Of a stretch of DNA of 64,000 bases, positions 46,683 through 56,012 are shown piece after piece. Location of the stretch: positions 34,027-98,026 of the forward strand of contig CALMQM010000026.1 in NCBI GenBank assembly GCA_937871435.1, given 5' to 3'. Origin of the DNA: an uncultured Bacteroidota bacterium (lineage in GTDB: Bacteria; Bacteroidota; Bacteroidia; AKYH767-A; 2013-40CM-41-45). The position numbers and the translations under genes are program-made. Below the pieces are notes generated by a model that was not told the origin of the DNA, did no database searches, and saw only the letters and a list, made by a program, of their open reading frames with translations. Position 1 is the stretch's first letter, and every line of letters begins with the position of its first letter.

Positions 46683-48107
46683 TTAATTCAGAATGATGAT
46701 ATTCGATTCGGAACTTACAATAGAAAAATCCTTTTCAATTGTGTAAATAGATTCTTTGGAATTCTTTGGACGAAAAACAACATGGTATTTCCCCGGTTGT
46801 AAAACAATTGTTTCTTTGTTCAGGTTTTCATCCATGTTGTAGATCCAACGCAGACTGCCTTTGTCTTCTACATATATACTGCCATATCCAAGGTTATTAC
46901 TGATCAGTGTGACCATTCCCGGACGGGGTATTTGTAAGGTAGTGGTTTTACTCTGACTGATGTCCACACTTTCGAGATGAATTCTTGGTAAGGTGAGTAT
47001 TTCCAAATCGTACTTCCCTACAATATATTTTTCAGTGGTATTGAAATCCTGAACATTCAATGTTTTCATTTCTCCACGTTGACGAATAATTGCAAGCGGC
47101 TTTTTTACTTCTGATGCTCCATCAAATTTTAATGTGAGATAGCCTTGTGGAGCATCTATTCCTACGATAGTATGTTTACCAGGAGTGAGTACCACTGAAT
47201 CCAGCGAAACCTGTGGAATAGTGTGTACAACAATTTTGTAAATAGGTAAGGGGTCAATCACCAATGTATCGGGATTGCCTTTTGAATTTAATGTATGAAT
47301 GAAATTGTATTTTATATCACCGGAAAAACGATCGTAAAAAGTCATGTTTACATTTGTTTCTGTTGGATTGTGTTGCATATCCAGCAGATTTACCTGCATC
47401 GTGGTTGAATTCAATGCTTGTGAAATCACCACATCGAGAGCTTGTTTGAAAGTCACTTCATTGGTAGCATCAAAATATCTTCCCACACAATCAAACGTTT
47501 TCTTCCAGGAATCATCAATTCCCATTCCGATGACAAATGGCTTTAAAAAGATTCCTTTTTTCTGCAATGCCAGTGATACTGCACAAGGATCACCACCGCA
47601 TTCTTCTATTCCGTCTGTTACGAGAATTAGAATATTTCTGGAAGGACTTTGCGGAAAATCATTTCCACATAATTCCAGCGATTTTGCGATAGGTGTCGTG
47701 CCTTTCGGAACAAGATTTTTTAAAACTTGTTGAATGGAAGAAATATTTCCTTTTGAAAACGGAACTTCAAGTCTGCTGTCGTCACAGTCCTGAGGAGGAT
47801 ATGGTTTTTGATGACCATACACACGAAGAGCCAGCTCAATGTTGTCAATGTATCTCAAACTGTCGAGTACCTTGTTCATGAGTAGTCTGGCTACATCAAT
47901 TTTTGCTCCGCTCTGCCATTTCCCATACATACTTTGAGAAGCATCAAAAAGAAATTCAATCCGGGTTAGCGAAGGAGCCTTCTGTCTTTTATTTGGTTGA
48001 GCTGAAAGTGTTGTCGCAACCAAGATGAATAGCAGGAATATCCACGACATTTTTCCTGCTCTATGCAGTTTCAATGAAAAGATATTTCGTTTGGTATTCA
48101 AATCCAT
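46683..48107 (-). CDS. von Willebrand factor A (VWA) domain-containing secreted protein
   Basis: 474 residues from ATG 48107 (in-frame ATGs at 48140 and 48050 are alternatives). A signal sequence (MSWIFLLFILVATTLSAQ) precedes a VWA domain (about 40-220) with an intact metal-ion-dependent adhesion site FLFDASQSMYGK (D-x-S-x-S), TTPIAKSL and TDGIEECGG. The C-terminal half has several beta-sandwich-like segments with LxPGKHTIVGIDAP and LQPGKYHVVFRP. A protein-binding envelope role is likely; nothing links it to sugar metabolism except location between transketolase halves. Confidence 0.83.
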   Translation of the reverse strand: MDLNTKRNIFSLKLHRAGKMSWIFLLFILVATTLSAQPNKRQKAPSLTRIEFLFDASQSMYGKWQSGAKIDVARLLMNKVLDSLRYIDNIELALRVYGHQKPYPPQDCDDSRLEVPFSKGNISSIQQVLKNLVPKGTTPIAKSLELCGNDFPQSPSRNILILVTDGIEECGGDPCAVSLALQKKGIFLKPFVIGMGIDDSWKKTFDCVGRYFDATNEVTFKQALDVVISQALNSTTMQVNLLDMQHNPTETNVNMTFYDRFSGDIKYNFIHTLNSKGNPDTLVIDPLPIYKIVVHTIPQVSLDSVVLTPGKHTIVGIDAPQGYLTLKFDGASEVKKPLAIIRQRGEMKTLNVQDFNTTEKYIVGKYDLEILTLPRIHLESVDISQSKTTTLQIPRPGMVTLISNNLGYGSIYVEDKGSLRWIYNMDENLNKETIVLQPGKYHVVFRPKNSKESIYTIEKDFSIVSSESNIIILN

Positions 48108-48161
48108 CAGAAGAGAAGAAGAAGTGTTTACAGAAATCAATCAATCGTGGAATTGGATAAT

Positions 48162-49007
48162 TCAAAAATCACCCAATGTTTCCTCCAATTGTGCCAATGC
48201 AGTTTTGGTTTGTTCAGCATTTGGAGCAACACCATGCCATTTGTGAGAGTGCATCATGAAATCAACACCTTGCCCCATTTCTGTTTTCATGAGGATAGCT
48301 ACAGGTTTGCCTTTTCCTGTTCTGGATTTTGCATTGAGTAATGTATCCACTACTTGCTGCATATCGTTTCCATCCATATTTAAAACATCCCATCCAAAAC
48401 TTTCAAATTTTGGTCGAAGATCTCCATATGGCATTACGTGATCCACTGATCCGTCAATTTGTTGCAGGTTTACATCGACAGTGACGATGAGGTTGTCTAC
48501 TTTTTTTGCTCCGGCATACATGGCTGCTTCCCAGATTTGTCCTTCTTCCATTTCTCCATCTCCACACAAACAGTAAACAGTATTTTTTTCTCCGTTTAAC
48601 TTCTTGGTCAGTGCTGCACCAATAGCTACACTTATTCCCTGCCCGAGAGATCCACTCGCGACACGAATACCGGGAAGTTTTTCATGCGTCGCCGGATGTC
48701 CTTGTAATCGTGAATTGATAAGTCTGAACGTTGACAATTCCTTCACATCAAAATAACCAGATCTGGCAAGGACGCTATACCAAAGAGGGGAGATGTGTCC
48801 GTTACTCAGGAAGAAGAGGTCCTCATTTTTAGCATCCATTGAAAACTTGGATGGTTGATGATTCAGGATTCCGAAATAAAGTCCGACAAGAAAATCGGCG
48901 CAGCCCAGCGATCCACCAGGATGGCCGGAATTCGCATTGTGAACCTGCCGAATAATATCTCTTCTGACCTGGGAGGCAATTTTTTTTAGTTCTTCCGTAG
49001 AGCGCAT
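48162..49007 (-). CDS. Transketolase, N-terminal (PP) subunit
   Basis: 281 residues. The thiamine-diphosphate-binding motif is GDGEMEEGQIWEAAMYAGAK with NLIVTVDVN; the opening has RRDIIRQVHNANSGHPGGSL. The match is to the N-terminal third of full-length transketolase. It pairs with the C-terminal subunit at 45683-46657. A promoter element (49046-49053) and an 8 bp perfect inverted repeat (49018-49036) lie directly upstream. Confidence 0.93.
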   Translation of the reverse strand: MRSTEELKKIASQVRRDIIRQVHNANSGHPGGSLGCADFLVGLYFGILNHQPSKFSMDAKNEDLFFLSNGHISPLWYSVLARSGYFDVKELSTFRLINSRLQGHPATHEKLPGIRVASGSLGQGISVAIGAALTKKLNGEKNTVYCLCGDGEMEEGQIWEAAMYAGAKKVDNLIVTVDVNLQQIDGSVDHVMPYGDLRPKFESFGWDVLNMDGNDMQQVVDTLLNAKSRTGKGKPVAILMKTEMGQGVDFMMHSHKWHGVAPNAEQTKTALAQLEETLGDF

Positions 49008-49017
49008 TTTTATTTTG

Positions 49018-49036
49018 ATTTTGGGATACCCAAAAT
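49018..49036. promoter_or_regulatory. Inverted repeat in the 5' leader of the transketolase N-subunit gene
   Basis: ATTTTGGG (49018-49025), spacer ATA, CCCAAAAT (49029-49036): a perfect 8 bp inverted repeat lying between the candidate -7 element and the ATG. It could be an operator or a leader hairpin; which of these is not known. Confidence 0.4.
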
Positions 49037-49045
49037 GGGTCGGCT

Positions 49046-49053
49046 CAAAAGTA
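49046..49053 (-). promoter_or_regulatory. Candidate promoter -7 element (TACTTTTG) for the transketolase/VWA unit
   Basis: Exact TAnnTTTG on the minus strand, 38 bp upstream of the ATG at 49007. No clear -33 element. Confidence 0.45.
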
Positions 49054-49170
49054 ACTTTTCCGTTTCAGGCCTATGGTTGTAAACGGCCTGTTTTTTAAAG
49101 AAAATATCAACAAAAAACAACGAGATGACAGCTAAAAAATTGAATCCCGGTCGGAAAGAGAAGTGAATGT

Positions 49171-49560
49171 TCAGAAATCACCCATAAATTCGTCCAAATC
49201 CCTTCTTTCTCTTTTAGTTGGTCTGCCTGTTCCGGGATCGCGAAAAATGGTGACTCTTTTGGATCTGGACAGGAATGCAGCGATATCTTCCGGAGGTGTA
49301 AGATCTTGCATATACTCAGGAACCAATTTCGCGTTTAAACGATTGTTGGTTAGCTGCAAAACTTTTAATGTTCTGATGAGACCAGTTCGTTTAAGAATAA
49401 TTTCATCTCCAACTTTGATATGTCTCGATGGTTTGACAGATTGACCTTGTATGATAATTTTGCCTTGTTCACAAGCGGTTGTCGCAAGTGATCTTGTCTT
49501 GTATTGGCGAACGGCCCAGAGCCATTTATCAATTCGAACTACTGAAGGAGTTTCCATCAC
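49171..49560 (-). CDS. S4-domain RNA-binding protein (Hsp15-like)
   Basis: 129 residues. The S4 domain (about 7-70) is RIDKWLWAVRQYKTRSLATT ... GQSVKPSRHIKVGDEI, the signature of Hsp15/HslR, which binds stalled 50S subunits carrying nascent chains. The basic C-terminal tail contains RDPGTGRPTKRERRDLDEF. It is divergent from the AI-2E-type permease gene, 59 bp apart. Confidence 0.9.
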   Translation of the reverse strand: MMETPSVVRIDKWLWAVRQYKTRSLATTACEQGKIIIQGQSVKPSRHIKVGDEIILKRTGLIRTLKVLQLTNNRLNAKLVPEYMQDLTPPEDIAAFLSRSKRVTIFRDPGTGRPTKRERRDLDEFMGDF

Positions 49561-49619
49561 AGTTCAAAGATAGAGTATTCATTTCAATCCCTATATTCAC
49601 ATTCTCAAACCGGAACGCT

Positions 49620-50633
49620 ATGCCTTCTGAATGGATAAAAAAAAGATTTACGCATCAATTTGTATTGGTGGCCCTGATCATTTCAGCGGCATTGATTTTT
49701 TATACACTCAATCCTTTTCTTGATTCCATCTTTGGAGCGATCATTCTCTATGTTTTGTTCCGACCGATGATGAGGAAATTATTGAACGTGAGAAAATGGA
49801 AGGCATGGATGGCAGCTTTTTCCATTATCATTCTTTCTATTGTACTTGTACTTGTTCCTATTTTGGTGGTCAGTTACATGATCATTCCAAAACTATCCAT
49901 CATCTTCAGTGAAGGATCAATCACTATGAATGTTTTGAAAAACGCGGATGCAAGTTTTACGCGAATGACCGGATTTCAATTAATGACAGTAGACAACCTT
50001 ACCAAATTGCAGGCAGAAGCAGCAGGATTTATAACGAATTTTTTAGGTCAATCGATGATCATTCTCACCAATATTCTTTTGCTTTTTTTCTTCTTTTATT
50101 ACATGCTCATCAACACAGGAAAACTGGAAAAATGGCTGGAACTGTATTTGCCATTTACACAAGAAAAAATCAATCGTTTTTCTTCAGAACTGGAGTCTCA
50201 GACATTCAGCAATGCATTGGGCGCACCTTTACTTGCTATCATTCAATCGATCGCTGCGGCGCTTGGATATTGGATTTTTGGTCTGCCTGATCCATTATTC
50301 TGGGGAGTGATGACAGGATTTTTTTCTTTTTTTCCGGTAGTTGGTTCTATGTTAATCTGGCTACCGGCGGCGATTTATCAATTGTCAGCGGGAGAAACCT
50401 GGCAAGGAGTAGCAATCGGAATTTATGGTGTTGCGATTATCGGTACTGTTGACAATATTTTTCGTTTTGTTTTCCAGAAGAAATTTGCCGATGTGCATCC
50501 TATCATCACCATTGTGGGAGTGATCAGTGGTCTGCAATTGTTCGGTGTATCCGGAATTATCTTTGGTCCGCTATTACTCAGTTATTCTCTGATATTATTG
50601 AAAATTTTTAAAGAAGAATACCTTGGTGGTTGA
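49620..50633 (+). CDS. AI-2E family transporter (UPF0118-type membrane protein)
   Basis: 337 residues from ATG 49620; the longer frame from 49479 overlaps the divergent S4 gene and is rejected. About seven to eight transmembrane helices, with the conserved C-terminal half GLPDPLFWGVMTGFFSFFPVVG and VDNIFRFVFQKKFADVHPIIT and GIIFGPLLLS. The family includes TqsA and Na+/H+ exchangers; the substrate is not assignable. Confidence 0.9.
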   Translation: MPSEWIKKRFTHQFVLVALIISAALIFYTLNPFLDSIFGAIILYVLFRPMMRKLLNVRKWKAWMAAFSIIILSIVLVLVPILVVSYMIIPKLSIIFSEGSITMNVLKNADASFTRMTGFQLMTVDNLTKLQAEAAGFITNFLGQSMIILTNILLLFFFFYYMLINTGKLEKWLELYLPFTQEKINRFSSELESQTFSNALGAPLLAIIQSIAAALGYWIFGLPDPLFWGVMTGFFSFFPVVGSMLIWLPAAIYQLSAGETWQGVAIGIYGVAIIGTVDNIFRFVFQKKFADVHPIITIVGVISGLQLFGVSGIIFGPLLLSYSLILLKIFKEEYLGG

Positions 50634-50691
50634 ATCAAATACTAACAGTACAGGAATTACCTTCAGGATACTACTAAAGAGAAAACCCTGC

Positions 50692-52257
50692 TTATTCATT
50701 TTCGCTTTGACGAAATAAATCTTCTTTGTTTATTGGTCGTTTTGTTTCGTACCAGGAAAAACCTTTTAGTCGTAATTCTTTTGTAGCGAGTTCATGAATT
50801 GGATACATCGTTCCATCCGGATCATTTTGGAGCGAGATGCTTTTCACTTTGCTCTGATTTACAAAAATGATCATGTCGCTGCAATCGGCGCGGTTGACTG
50901 CAAAATTTTTCTGATGTTTGTTTTTTGCATAATAGATGGTTTGCCCATTGCCTTCGACGTTGATTCTTGTCAATTCATTGTTTTCAAAAAAACCGGTCAT
51001 TTTTTTACCACGAATCTGATTGAAACGAATAGAATCGAGAATATCCATTGCACTACTGTCAGCTTTAGAAGAAATAAAAGCGTTATTTACAAGGTAGATC
51101 TGGCTGATGGCTGAATTAGCAGTTTGCAGGGTGACTGAATCTGCAGTGAGTTGATTCAATCCTGACCATAGAATAGGATTTGAAAACATTCGAATTGTTG
51201 AATCCTGATAATTGTATACCAACGAATCACATGAACCCTGGAAATCCGGTTTATAGAGTTTCACATGATGAAATGCGAACATGTTGCTTTTTTTCTGTGC
51301 AGAATCCGTTTCGTTTTTTTGTCCAACTGCAAGCAGCGTATCTCCATGTAAGAACATGGTATCATTTGTAAAAATTTGTGACATGAGTGCATGACCTGTG
51401 ACCCAGGACGAATCACTCAATTCATGATGTTCACCATAATCTCCTGAAATGATAATTTTGTTCGTGGTATCTTCTATTGAAACATTGCCAAATACCTTTC
51501 CTGTTCCTGAATTCCGGTCGTAGAATACGGAGTCTCCACTCAATCTTTGATTTCCGGTCTGAAGAAATGAATTTTTGTGAAAAGAAGAAGTTTGATTGAC
51601 AGTATTGTACCAGCCACTTTCACAATAAATCAGATTTGATTGTGAATGTAAATAGGTTGGTCCGAGGAAATAGGCGGTTTTGTTAATCGTATTATATCTC
51701 AATGTATCACCTTCCATTCTGTATCGGGCATTGATCAGCAAAACATCTTTTCTGAAATACATGTCATGTGAATTGCTGAAATAAGTACCCAGCTTACTCG
51801 TTAGTGTATTTTCTCCATCTACAATATGTGCGCTGTCTGAATAGGATGCGACATCAAGACTCATATCGTAATCAAGACGATTGGTATTCAATGTCATTTT
51901 ACGATCACTCAGAACGACATTGTCGAAAACCTGCGCCATTCGTGAATTTCCATCGTAAAGCAGTCTTTTTCCTGTGAGTGTAAGTGTATCTCCTTGCGTG
52001 ATTCGGACATTCTGGAAAGCCTCGAGTCTGTTTTCTTCTCTGTAGAGATAGGCACTATCACAATGCATAATTGCATTTTCGTGTTTGAATGCAACATGAC
52101 CAATTAATCTGGTGGCGGCGGAATTGATGTTTTGATCAAATTCGCTCACATCAGCATTCAATAATTCGATTTTCGACGGAGCCTGAGAAAAGGACTTGCC
52201 TGATAAGAAAATTGAAGCAAAGAAGAAGAAAAAAAGGGCAGAGCGCGAATCAAACAT
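50692..52257 (-). CDS. OstA-like (LptA/LptD N-terminal-type) protein
   Basis: 521 residues. Signal peptide (FFFFASIFLSGKSFSQA). The mature chain is a long array of short beta-strands with the OstA pattern: LIGHVAFKHENAIMHCDSAYL, ENRLEAFQNVRITQGDTLTL and RLLYDGNSRMAQVFDNV. It resembles LptA/LptD-type jelly-roll strands that bind LPS during transport. The C-terminal ~100 residues have no recognised match. It probably sits in the periplasm and takes part in LPS export. The next gene on the strand is unrelated. Confidence 0.85.
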   Translation of the reverse strand: MFDSRSALFFFFFASIFLSGKSFSQAPSKIELLNADVSEFDQNINSAATRLIGHVAFKHENAIMHCDSAYLYREENRLEAFQNVRITQGDTLTLTGKRLLYDGNSRMAQVFDNVVLSDRKMTLNTNRLDYDMSLDVASYSDSAHIVDGENTLTSKLGTYFSNSHDMYFRKDVLLINARYRMEGDTLRYNTINKTAYFLGPTYLHSQSNLIYCESGWYNTVNQTSSFHKNSFLQTGNQRLSGDSVFYDRNSGTGKVFGNVSIEDTTNKIIISGDYGEHHELSDSSWVTGHALMSQIFTNDTMFLHGDTLLAVGQKNETDSAQKKSNMFAFHHVKLYKPDFQGSCDSLVYNYQDSTIRMFSNPILWSGLNQLTADSVTLQTANSAISQIYLVNNAFISSKADSSAMDILDSIRFNQIRGKKMTGFFENNELTRINVEGNGQTIYYAKNKHQKNFAVNRADCSDMIIFVNQSKVKSISLQNDPDGTMYPIHELATKELRLKGFSWYETKRPINKEDLFRQSENE

Positions 52258-52309
52258 TCTGCAAACATAAAAAGGAAAGCGGAGTATTGAAAATCCGTTG
52301 GTAGCGGAT

Positions 52310-53317
52310 TTATTTCATAGCCAGATTTCCGTCTTTCAGGTAGGTGTACACCATTTCACTCACATCCGCGATTACAGCCGGAAGCGCTAAATGATCTGTA
52401 CCTTTTGTCATCACTGTTAGGATATAAGGCCTGTCCTTAAAGTAAAAGATTCCGGTTTCATGTAACTGCTGTGCACCAGCAAAAGATCTCTCGCCAAATT
52501 TATGAGCTACTTTCACAGAAGGATCAATGTATTTTGTCAATCCGTCTTTAAATGCACTTTGTGACAGAAGTTGAAGTGCAAATTCGGAAGACTGGGGCTG
52601 TAATACTGTTGAGTTATATAGAATTCTGAGTAAACGCGAACATTCCTCAGCTGTGAACTCATAGTTCAACTGCATTTTTTCCGGAACAGGCAAATCCAGA
52701 TCTTTTAATATTCCTGCATACAAATTAAAATCAACTTCCCGGTTTAACAACGCTGCGGCATCATTATCTGAATAAATGATCATTTGCGCGATCAAATCCT
52801 TCACTTTGTAATAATTGCCGGGAGTGAGAGATTTTCCAGTCAGAGTTTGTTCCGGAATTTCTCCGAAATGTCGTGCAAGTAATATTTTCTTTTCCAGAAC
52901 TGAAGGATTGGTTTCGGACTCTTTCAGATAGCAAATCATGGTAACAACTTTCATGATACTACCCGGACTGTAAGTCTCGGAAGGATTAATGCTGAACCAT
53001 TTTCCATCGTACTGTTGACGGAACATTACAGAAGCTGTTTGAATGATACCTGCACTTTTTTGGCGTTCCAGATAGGCGTTGATATTGCTTTTGAGATTGT
53101 TAAAGCTTTGTTCTTCCCCTGCAACATCTACAAGAAGAACCGGTTTAGTCAGTTCATAACGATTCTGACGCAATATTTCTACATTACAATTGTTTTTTTC
53201 AGAAACCCTTTCAACTACCTTTGCAGGTTGTTTGTAAAGCCATGTAAAAGCTGAAGCAACAAGGATTAATACAAATAGGAAATAGTAAAGCGGGATACGG
53301 TAAGTAAGAAATTTCAT
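52310..53317 (-). CDS. Class A beta-lactamase-like serine hydrolase
   Basis: 335 residues with an N-terminal membrane anchor or signal (YYFLFVLILVASAFTWL). The SxxK motif is S120-I-M-K123, the SDN motif is at 183-185 (IYSDNDAAAL), and the KTG equivalent is KFG (273-275), with F replacing T. There is no clear ExxLN omega-loop glutamate. The fold therefore belongs to the beta-lactamase/D-Ala-D-Ala peptidase superfamily, but penicillin hydrolysis is doubtful. It may be a membrane-bound peptidoglycan enzyme or a diverged homologue. Confidence 0.8.
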   Translation of the reverse strand: MKFLTYRIPLYYFLFVLILVASAFTWLYKQPAKVVERVSEKNNCNVEILRQNRYELTKPVLLVDVAGEEQSFNNLKSNINAYLERQKSAGIIQTASVMFRQQYDGKWFSINPSETYSPGSIMKVVTMICYLKESETNPSVLEKKILLARHFGEIPEQTLTGKSLTPGNYYKVKDLIAQMIIYSDNDAAALLNREVDFNLYAGILKDLDLPVPEKMQLNYEFTAEECSRLLRILYNSTVLQPQSSEFALQLLSQSAFKDGLTKYIDPSVKVAHKFGERSFAGAQQLHETGIFYFKDRPYILTVMTKGTDHLALPAVIADVSEMVYTYLKDGNLAMK

Positions 53318-53456
53318 GGTGCGCAGCTCGCTTTTGCCCCCAAAAAAAGCGAATCCCCAAATTTATAATTTCATATTGGAGTATTTATGAAAATTTCAGA
53401 GATTAACTTTGCTTGCAATTCCATGACATTCTCCACCAATAACTAAGCTGTTTACT

Positions 53457-55961
53457 TTGAATAATAAGAATCAATTTCTTGTTGATGTCATTCTTCCACT
53501 GCCTGTAAACCAGCACTTCACGTATCTGGTTCCGGAGGAACTGGTTGCATCATGCAGTCCAGGTAAACGTGTAATTGTACCTTTTGGAAAGTCGAGAATT
53601 TTTGCTGCCATTATCAGAAATGTTCGTGAAAGTTCAGAGCCGGTTGATGGTTTTAAAGCTATTCAAAGCGTATTGGATGAAATGCCAATAGTCAACTCTT
53701 TTCAATTTGATTTATGGTCTTGGATTTCAGAGTATTATCTCTGTCAGCAGGGAGAAGTAATGAATGCCGCTCTTCCACCCGGATTGAAATTGCAGAGTGA
53801 AACAAAAGTGATGCTGAATCCTTCTCTTGATTCCAACATAGAAAATTTCGAACCACAGGAGCAGGTTCTGATTGAGCAGCTTTTAAAGGAGCATGAAATG
53901 CGAATTGAGGATGTTGCAGATCTATTGAAAAAGAAATCTGTACATCTGATACTGAAACGAATGATGGAAAAAGGAATCATCATTTTATCGGAGGAAATCG
54001 AAGAACGTTATAAACCTAAAAAAGAAATCCGACTGAAATTCAGTGCAGCGTATGAATCTGATTCTGCATTGCATGGACTGTTTCAGGAATATGAGCAAGA
54101 CAAGAAAAAGGAGAAGCAACTTGAAACTCTGATGACTTTTTTGAAATTATTGTATCAGAAAGAAGGGAAAGATTATGTCCGAAAACAGGATTTGATTAAG
54201 GAGGAAACTGTTTCGACTTCTTCCCTGAATACATTAATCAAAAATAATATTCTGAAAGAATGGGAAGTGAGAGTCGACAGAATGCCGGTTTCAACTGTTG
54301 AACAACAAGCTCCATTTGAGTTAAGTCTTGCGCAACAAACAGCCATTGAAGAAGTGAAATCCGGATTTGTGGAGAAAGATGTGGCATTGCTTCATGGTGT
54401 AACTTCCAGCGGTAAAACGGAATTGTATATTCACTTAATTGAGGAGACAATCCGTGCCGGGAAACAAGTCTTGTATTTGTTGCCTGAAATTGCACTGACT
54501 ACACAAATCATCACCCGCTTAAGAAGACATTTTGGTGATCGTGTCGGAGTTTATCATTCAAGATATAGTAGTAACGAAAGGGTAGAAACCTGGAATCACG
54601 TAAATAAATTTTCTGAGCAGGGAAATACAAGTAGTTACTTGAAAGCTCAGATAGTTCTTGGAGCACGTTCGGCATTGTTTCTCCCGTTTAGCAAACTTGG
54701 GTTAATAATTGTGGATGAGGAACACGACTCCTCTTACAAGCAAAATGATCCTGCACCAAGATACCATGGTCGGGATACTGCCATAGTATTGGCGAAAATG
54801 CATCATGCGAAAGTTATACTCGGTTCAGCCACACCTTCGCTCGAATCTTACTACAATGCTCAGGCTGGTCGTTATGCACTTGTAAAATTGCAACAAAGAT
54901 ATGGTGGAGTTCACATGCCTCAGATTATGGTAGCGGATGTAAAAGAAGCAAGCAGAAAGAGGATAATGAAATCTCACTTCACGCCGGAATTGATCGAATC
55001 GGTAGATCTTGCTTTAAAAAATAAAGAACAAATCATTCTTTTCCAAAACCGGAGAGGATTTTCACCTTATCTCGAATGCAAACAATGCAACTGGATTCCA
55101 AACTGTAAAAATTGCTCGGTAACACTCACATATCACAAGCAAAGTCATCAGTTAAAATGTCATTACTGTGGTTATGGTCAGCATGTCCCGGCTGCATGTC
55201 TTCAATGTGGTGATCATCATCTGGAAGTGAAAGGATTTGGAACTGAAAAGATAGAGGAGGAGATCGCGATTTTTTTTCCTGACGCACGAATTGCAAGGAT
55301 GGATTTAGATGCCACACGTTCCAAACAATCTTTTCACCGGATCATCACTGATTTTGAAGAAAGAAGAATTGATATTCTCGTGGGAACTCAGATGGTTACC
55401 AAAGGACTGGATTTTGACAATGTAAGTACAGTCGGTATCATCAATGCTGATCAGCTATTGAATTATCCTGACTTTCGATCTCATGAACGAAGTTTTCAGC
55501 TGATGGCCCAGGTAAGCGGCAGATCCGGAAGGAAACAAAAACAAGGGAAAGTAATCATCCAGACACAGCAGCCCAATCATTGGGTAATTCGGGATGTTGT
55601 GAAAAATGATTATGAAGGTTTTTATAAAAGAGATTTGTACGAGAGGCATAAATTCAATTATCCTCCGCATTCAAGATTGATAGAAATTATTATCCGACAT
55701 AAGGATACACATGTGGTGCATGAAGCTTCAACAGCTTTTGCGACACTTTTGCGTAATAAACTCGGACAACGGGTGATTGGACCCCATATACCTTTGATAT
55801 CAAGAATTCGTAATCTTTATCATCGTGTTGTGATCATCAAACTGGAGCGGGAGATTTCTTCCACTGAGGCAAAAAATAAAATCAAAGAATGCCAGGTTGC
55901 ATTTTATGCGAACAGAGAAAATCATGCAGTTCAGATGCATGTGGATGTAGATCCCATGTAA
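53457..55961 (+). CDS. priA: Primosomal protein N' (replication restart helicase PriA)
   Basis: 834 residues from TTG 53457 (no in-frame ATG precedes the conserved VDVILPLPVNQHFTYLVP). Helicase motifs: Walker A GVTSSGKTEL, DEEHDSSYKQND, GSATPSLESYYN, and QVSGRSGRKQKQGK. A zinc-binding region with eight cysteines (CKQCNWIPNCKNC ... CHYCGYGQHVPAACLQC) lies between helicase lobes. PriA reloads replisomes at abandoned forks. Perfect terminator 18 bp downstream. Confidence 0.97.
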   Translation: MNNKNQFLVDVILPLPVNQHFTYLVPEELVASCSPGKRVIVPFGKSRIFAAIIRNVRESSEPVDGFKAIQSVLDEMPIVNSFQFDLWSWISEYYLCQQGEVMNAALPPGLKLQSETKVMLNPSLDSNIENFEPQEQVLIEQLLKEHEMRIEDVADLLKKKSVHLILKRMMEKGIIILSEEIEERYKPKKEIRLKFSAAYESDSALHGLFQEYEQDKKKEKQLETLMTFLKLLYQKEGKDYVRKQDLIKEETVSTSSLNTLIKNNILKEWEVRVDRMPVSTVEQQAPFELSLAQQTAIEEVKSGFVEKDVALLHGVTSSGKTELYIHLIEETIRAGKQVLYLLPEIALTTQIITRLRRHFGDRVGVYHSRYSSNERVETWNHVNKFSEQGNTSSYLKAQIVLGARSALFLPFSKLGLIIVDEEHDSSYKQNDPAPRYHGRDTAIVLAKMHHAKVILGSATPSLESYYNAQAGRYALVKLQQRYGGVHMPQIMVADVKEASRKRIMKSHFTPELIESVDLALKNKEQIILFQNRRGFSPYLECKQCNWIPNCKNCSVTLTYHKQSHQLKCHYCGYGQHVPAACLQCGDHHLEVKGFGTEKIEEEIAIFFPDARIARMDLDATRSKQSFHRIITDFEERRIDILVGTQMVTKGLDFDNVSTVGIINADQLLNYPDFRSHERSFQLMAQVSGRSGRKQKQGKVIIQTQQPNHWVIRDVVKNDYEGFYKRDLYERHKFNYPPHSRLIEIIIRHKDTHVVHEASTAFATLLRNKLGQRVIGPHIPLISRIRNLYHRVVIIKLEREISSTEAKNKIKECQVAFYANRENHAVQMHVDVDPM

Positions 55962-55978
55962 AGAACACCTTTAAAATG

Positions 55979-56009
55979 AAAGAGCCACTTCTGTTGAAGT
56001 GGCTCTTTT
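55979..56009. terminator. Bidirectional intrinsic terminator between priA and the PKD gene
   Basis: Perfect 13 bp stem AAAGAGCCACTTC / GAAGTGGCTCTTT with loop TGTT. Its T-tail on the plus strand is short; on the minus strand it follows the stop of the convergent PKD gene. Confidence 0.85.
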
Positions 56010-56012
56010 GTT

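Noticed and set aside
49479..49619. Longer N-terminus for the AI-2E-type transporter
   Set aside because: It would overlap the divergent S4-domain gene by 82 bases, and the extra residues are not hydrophobic or conserved.
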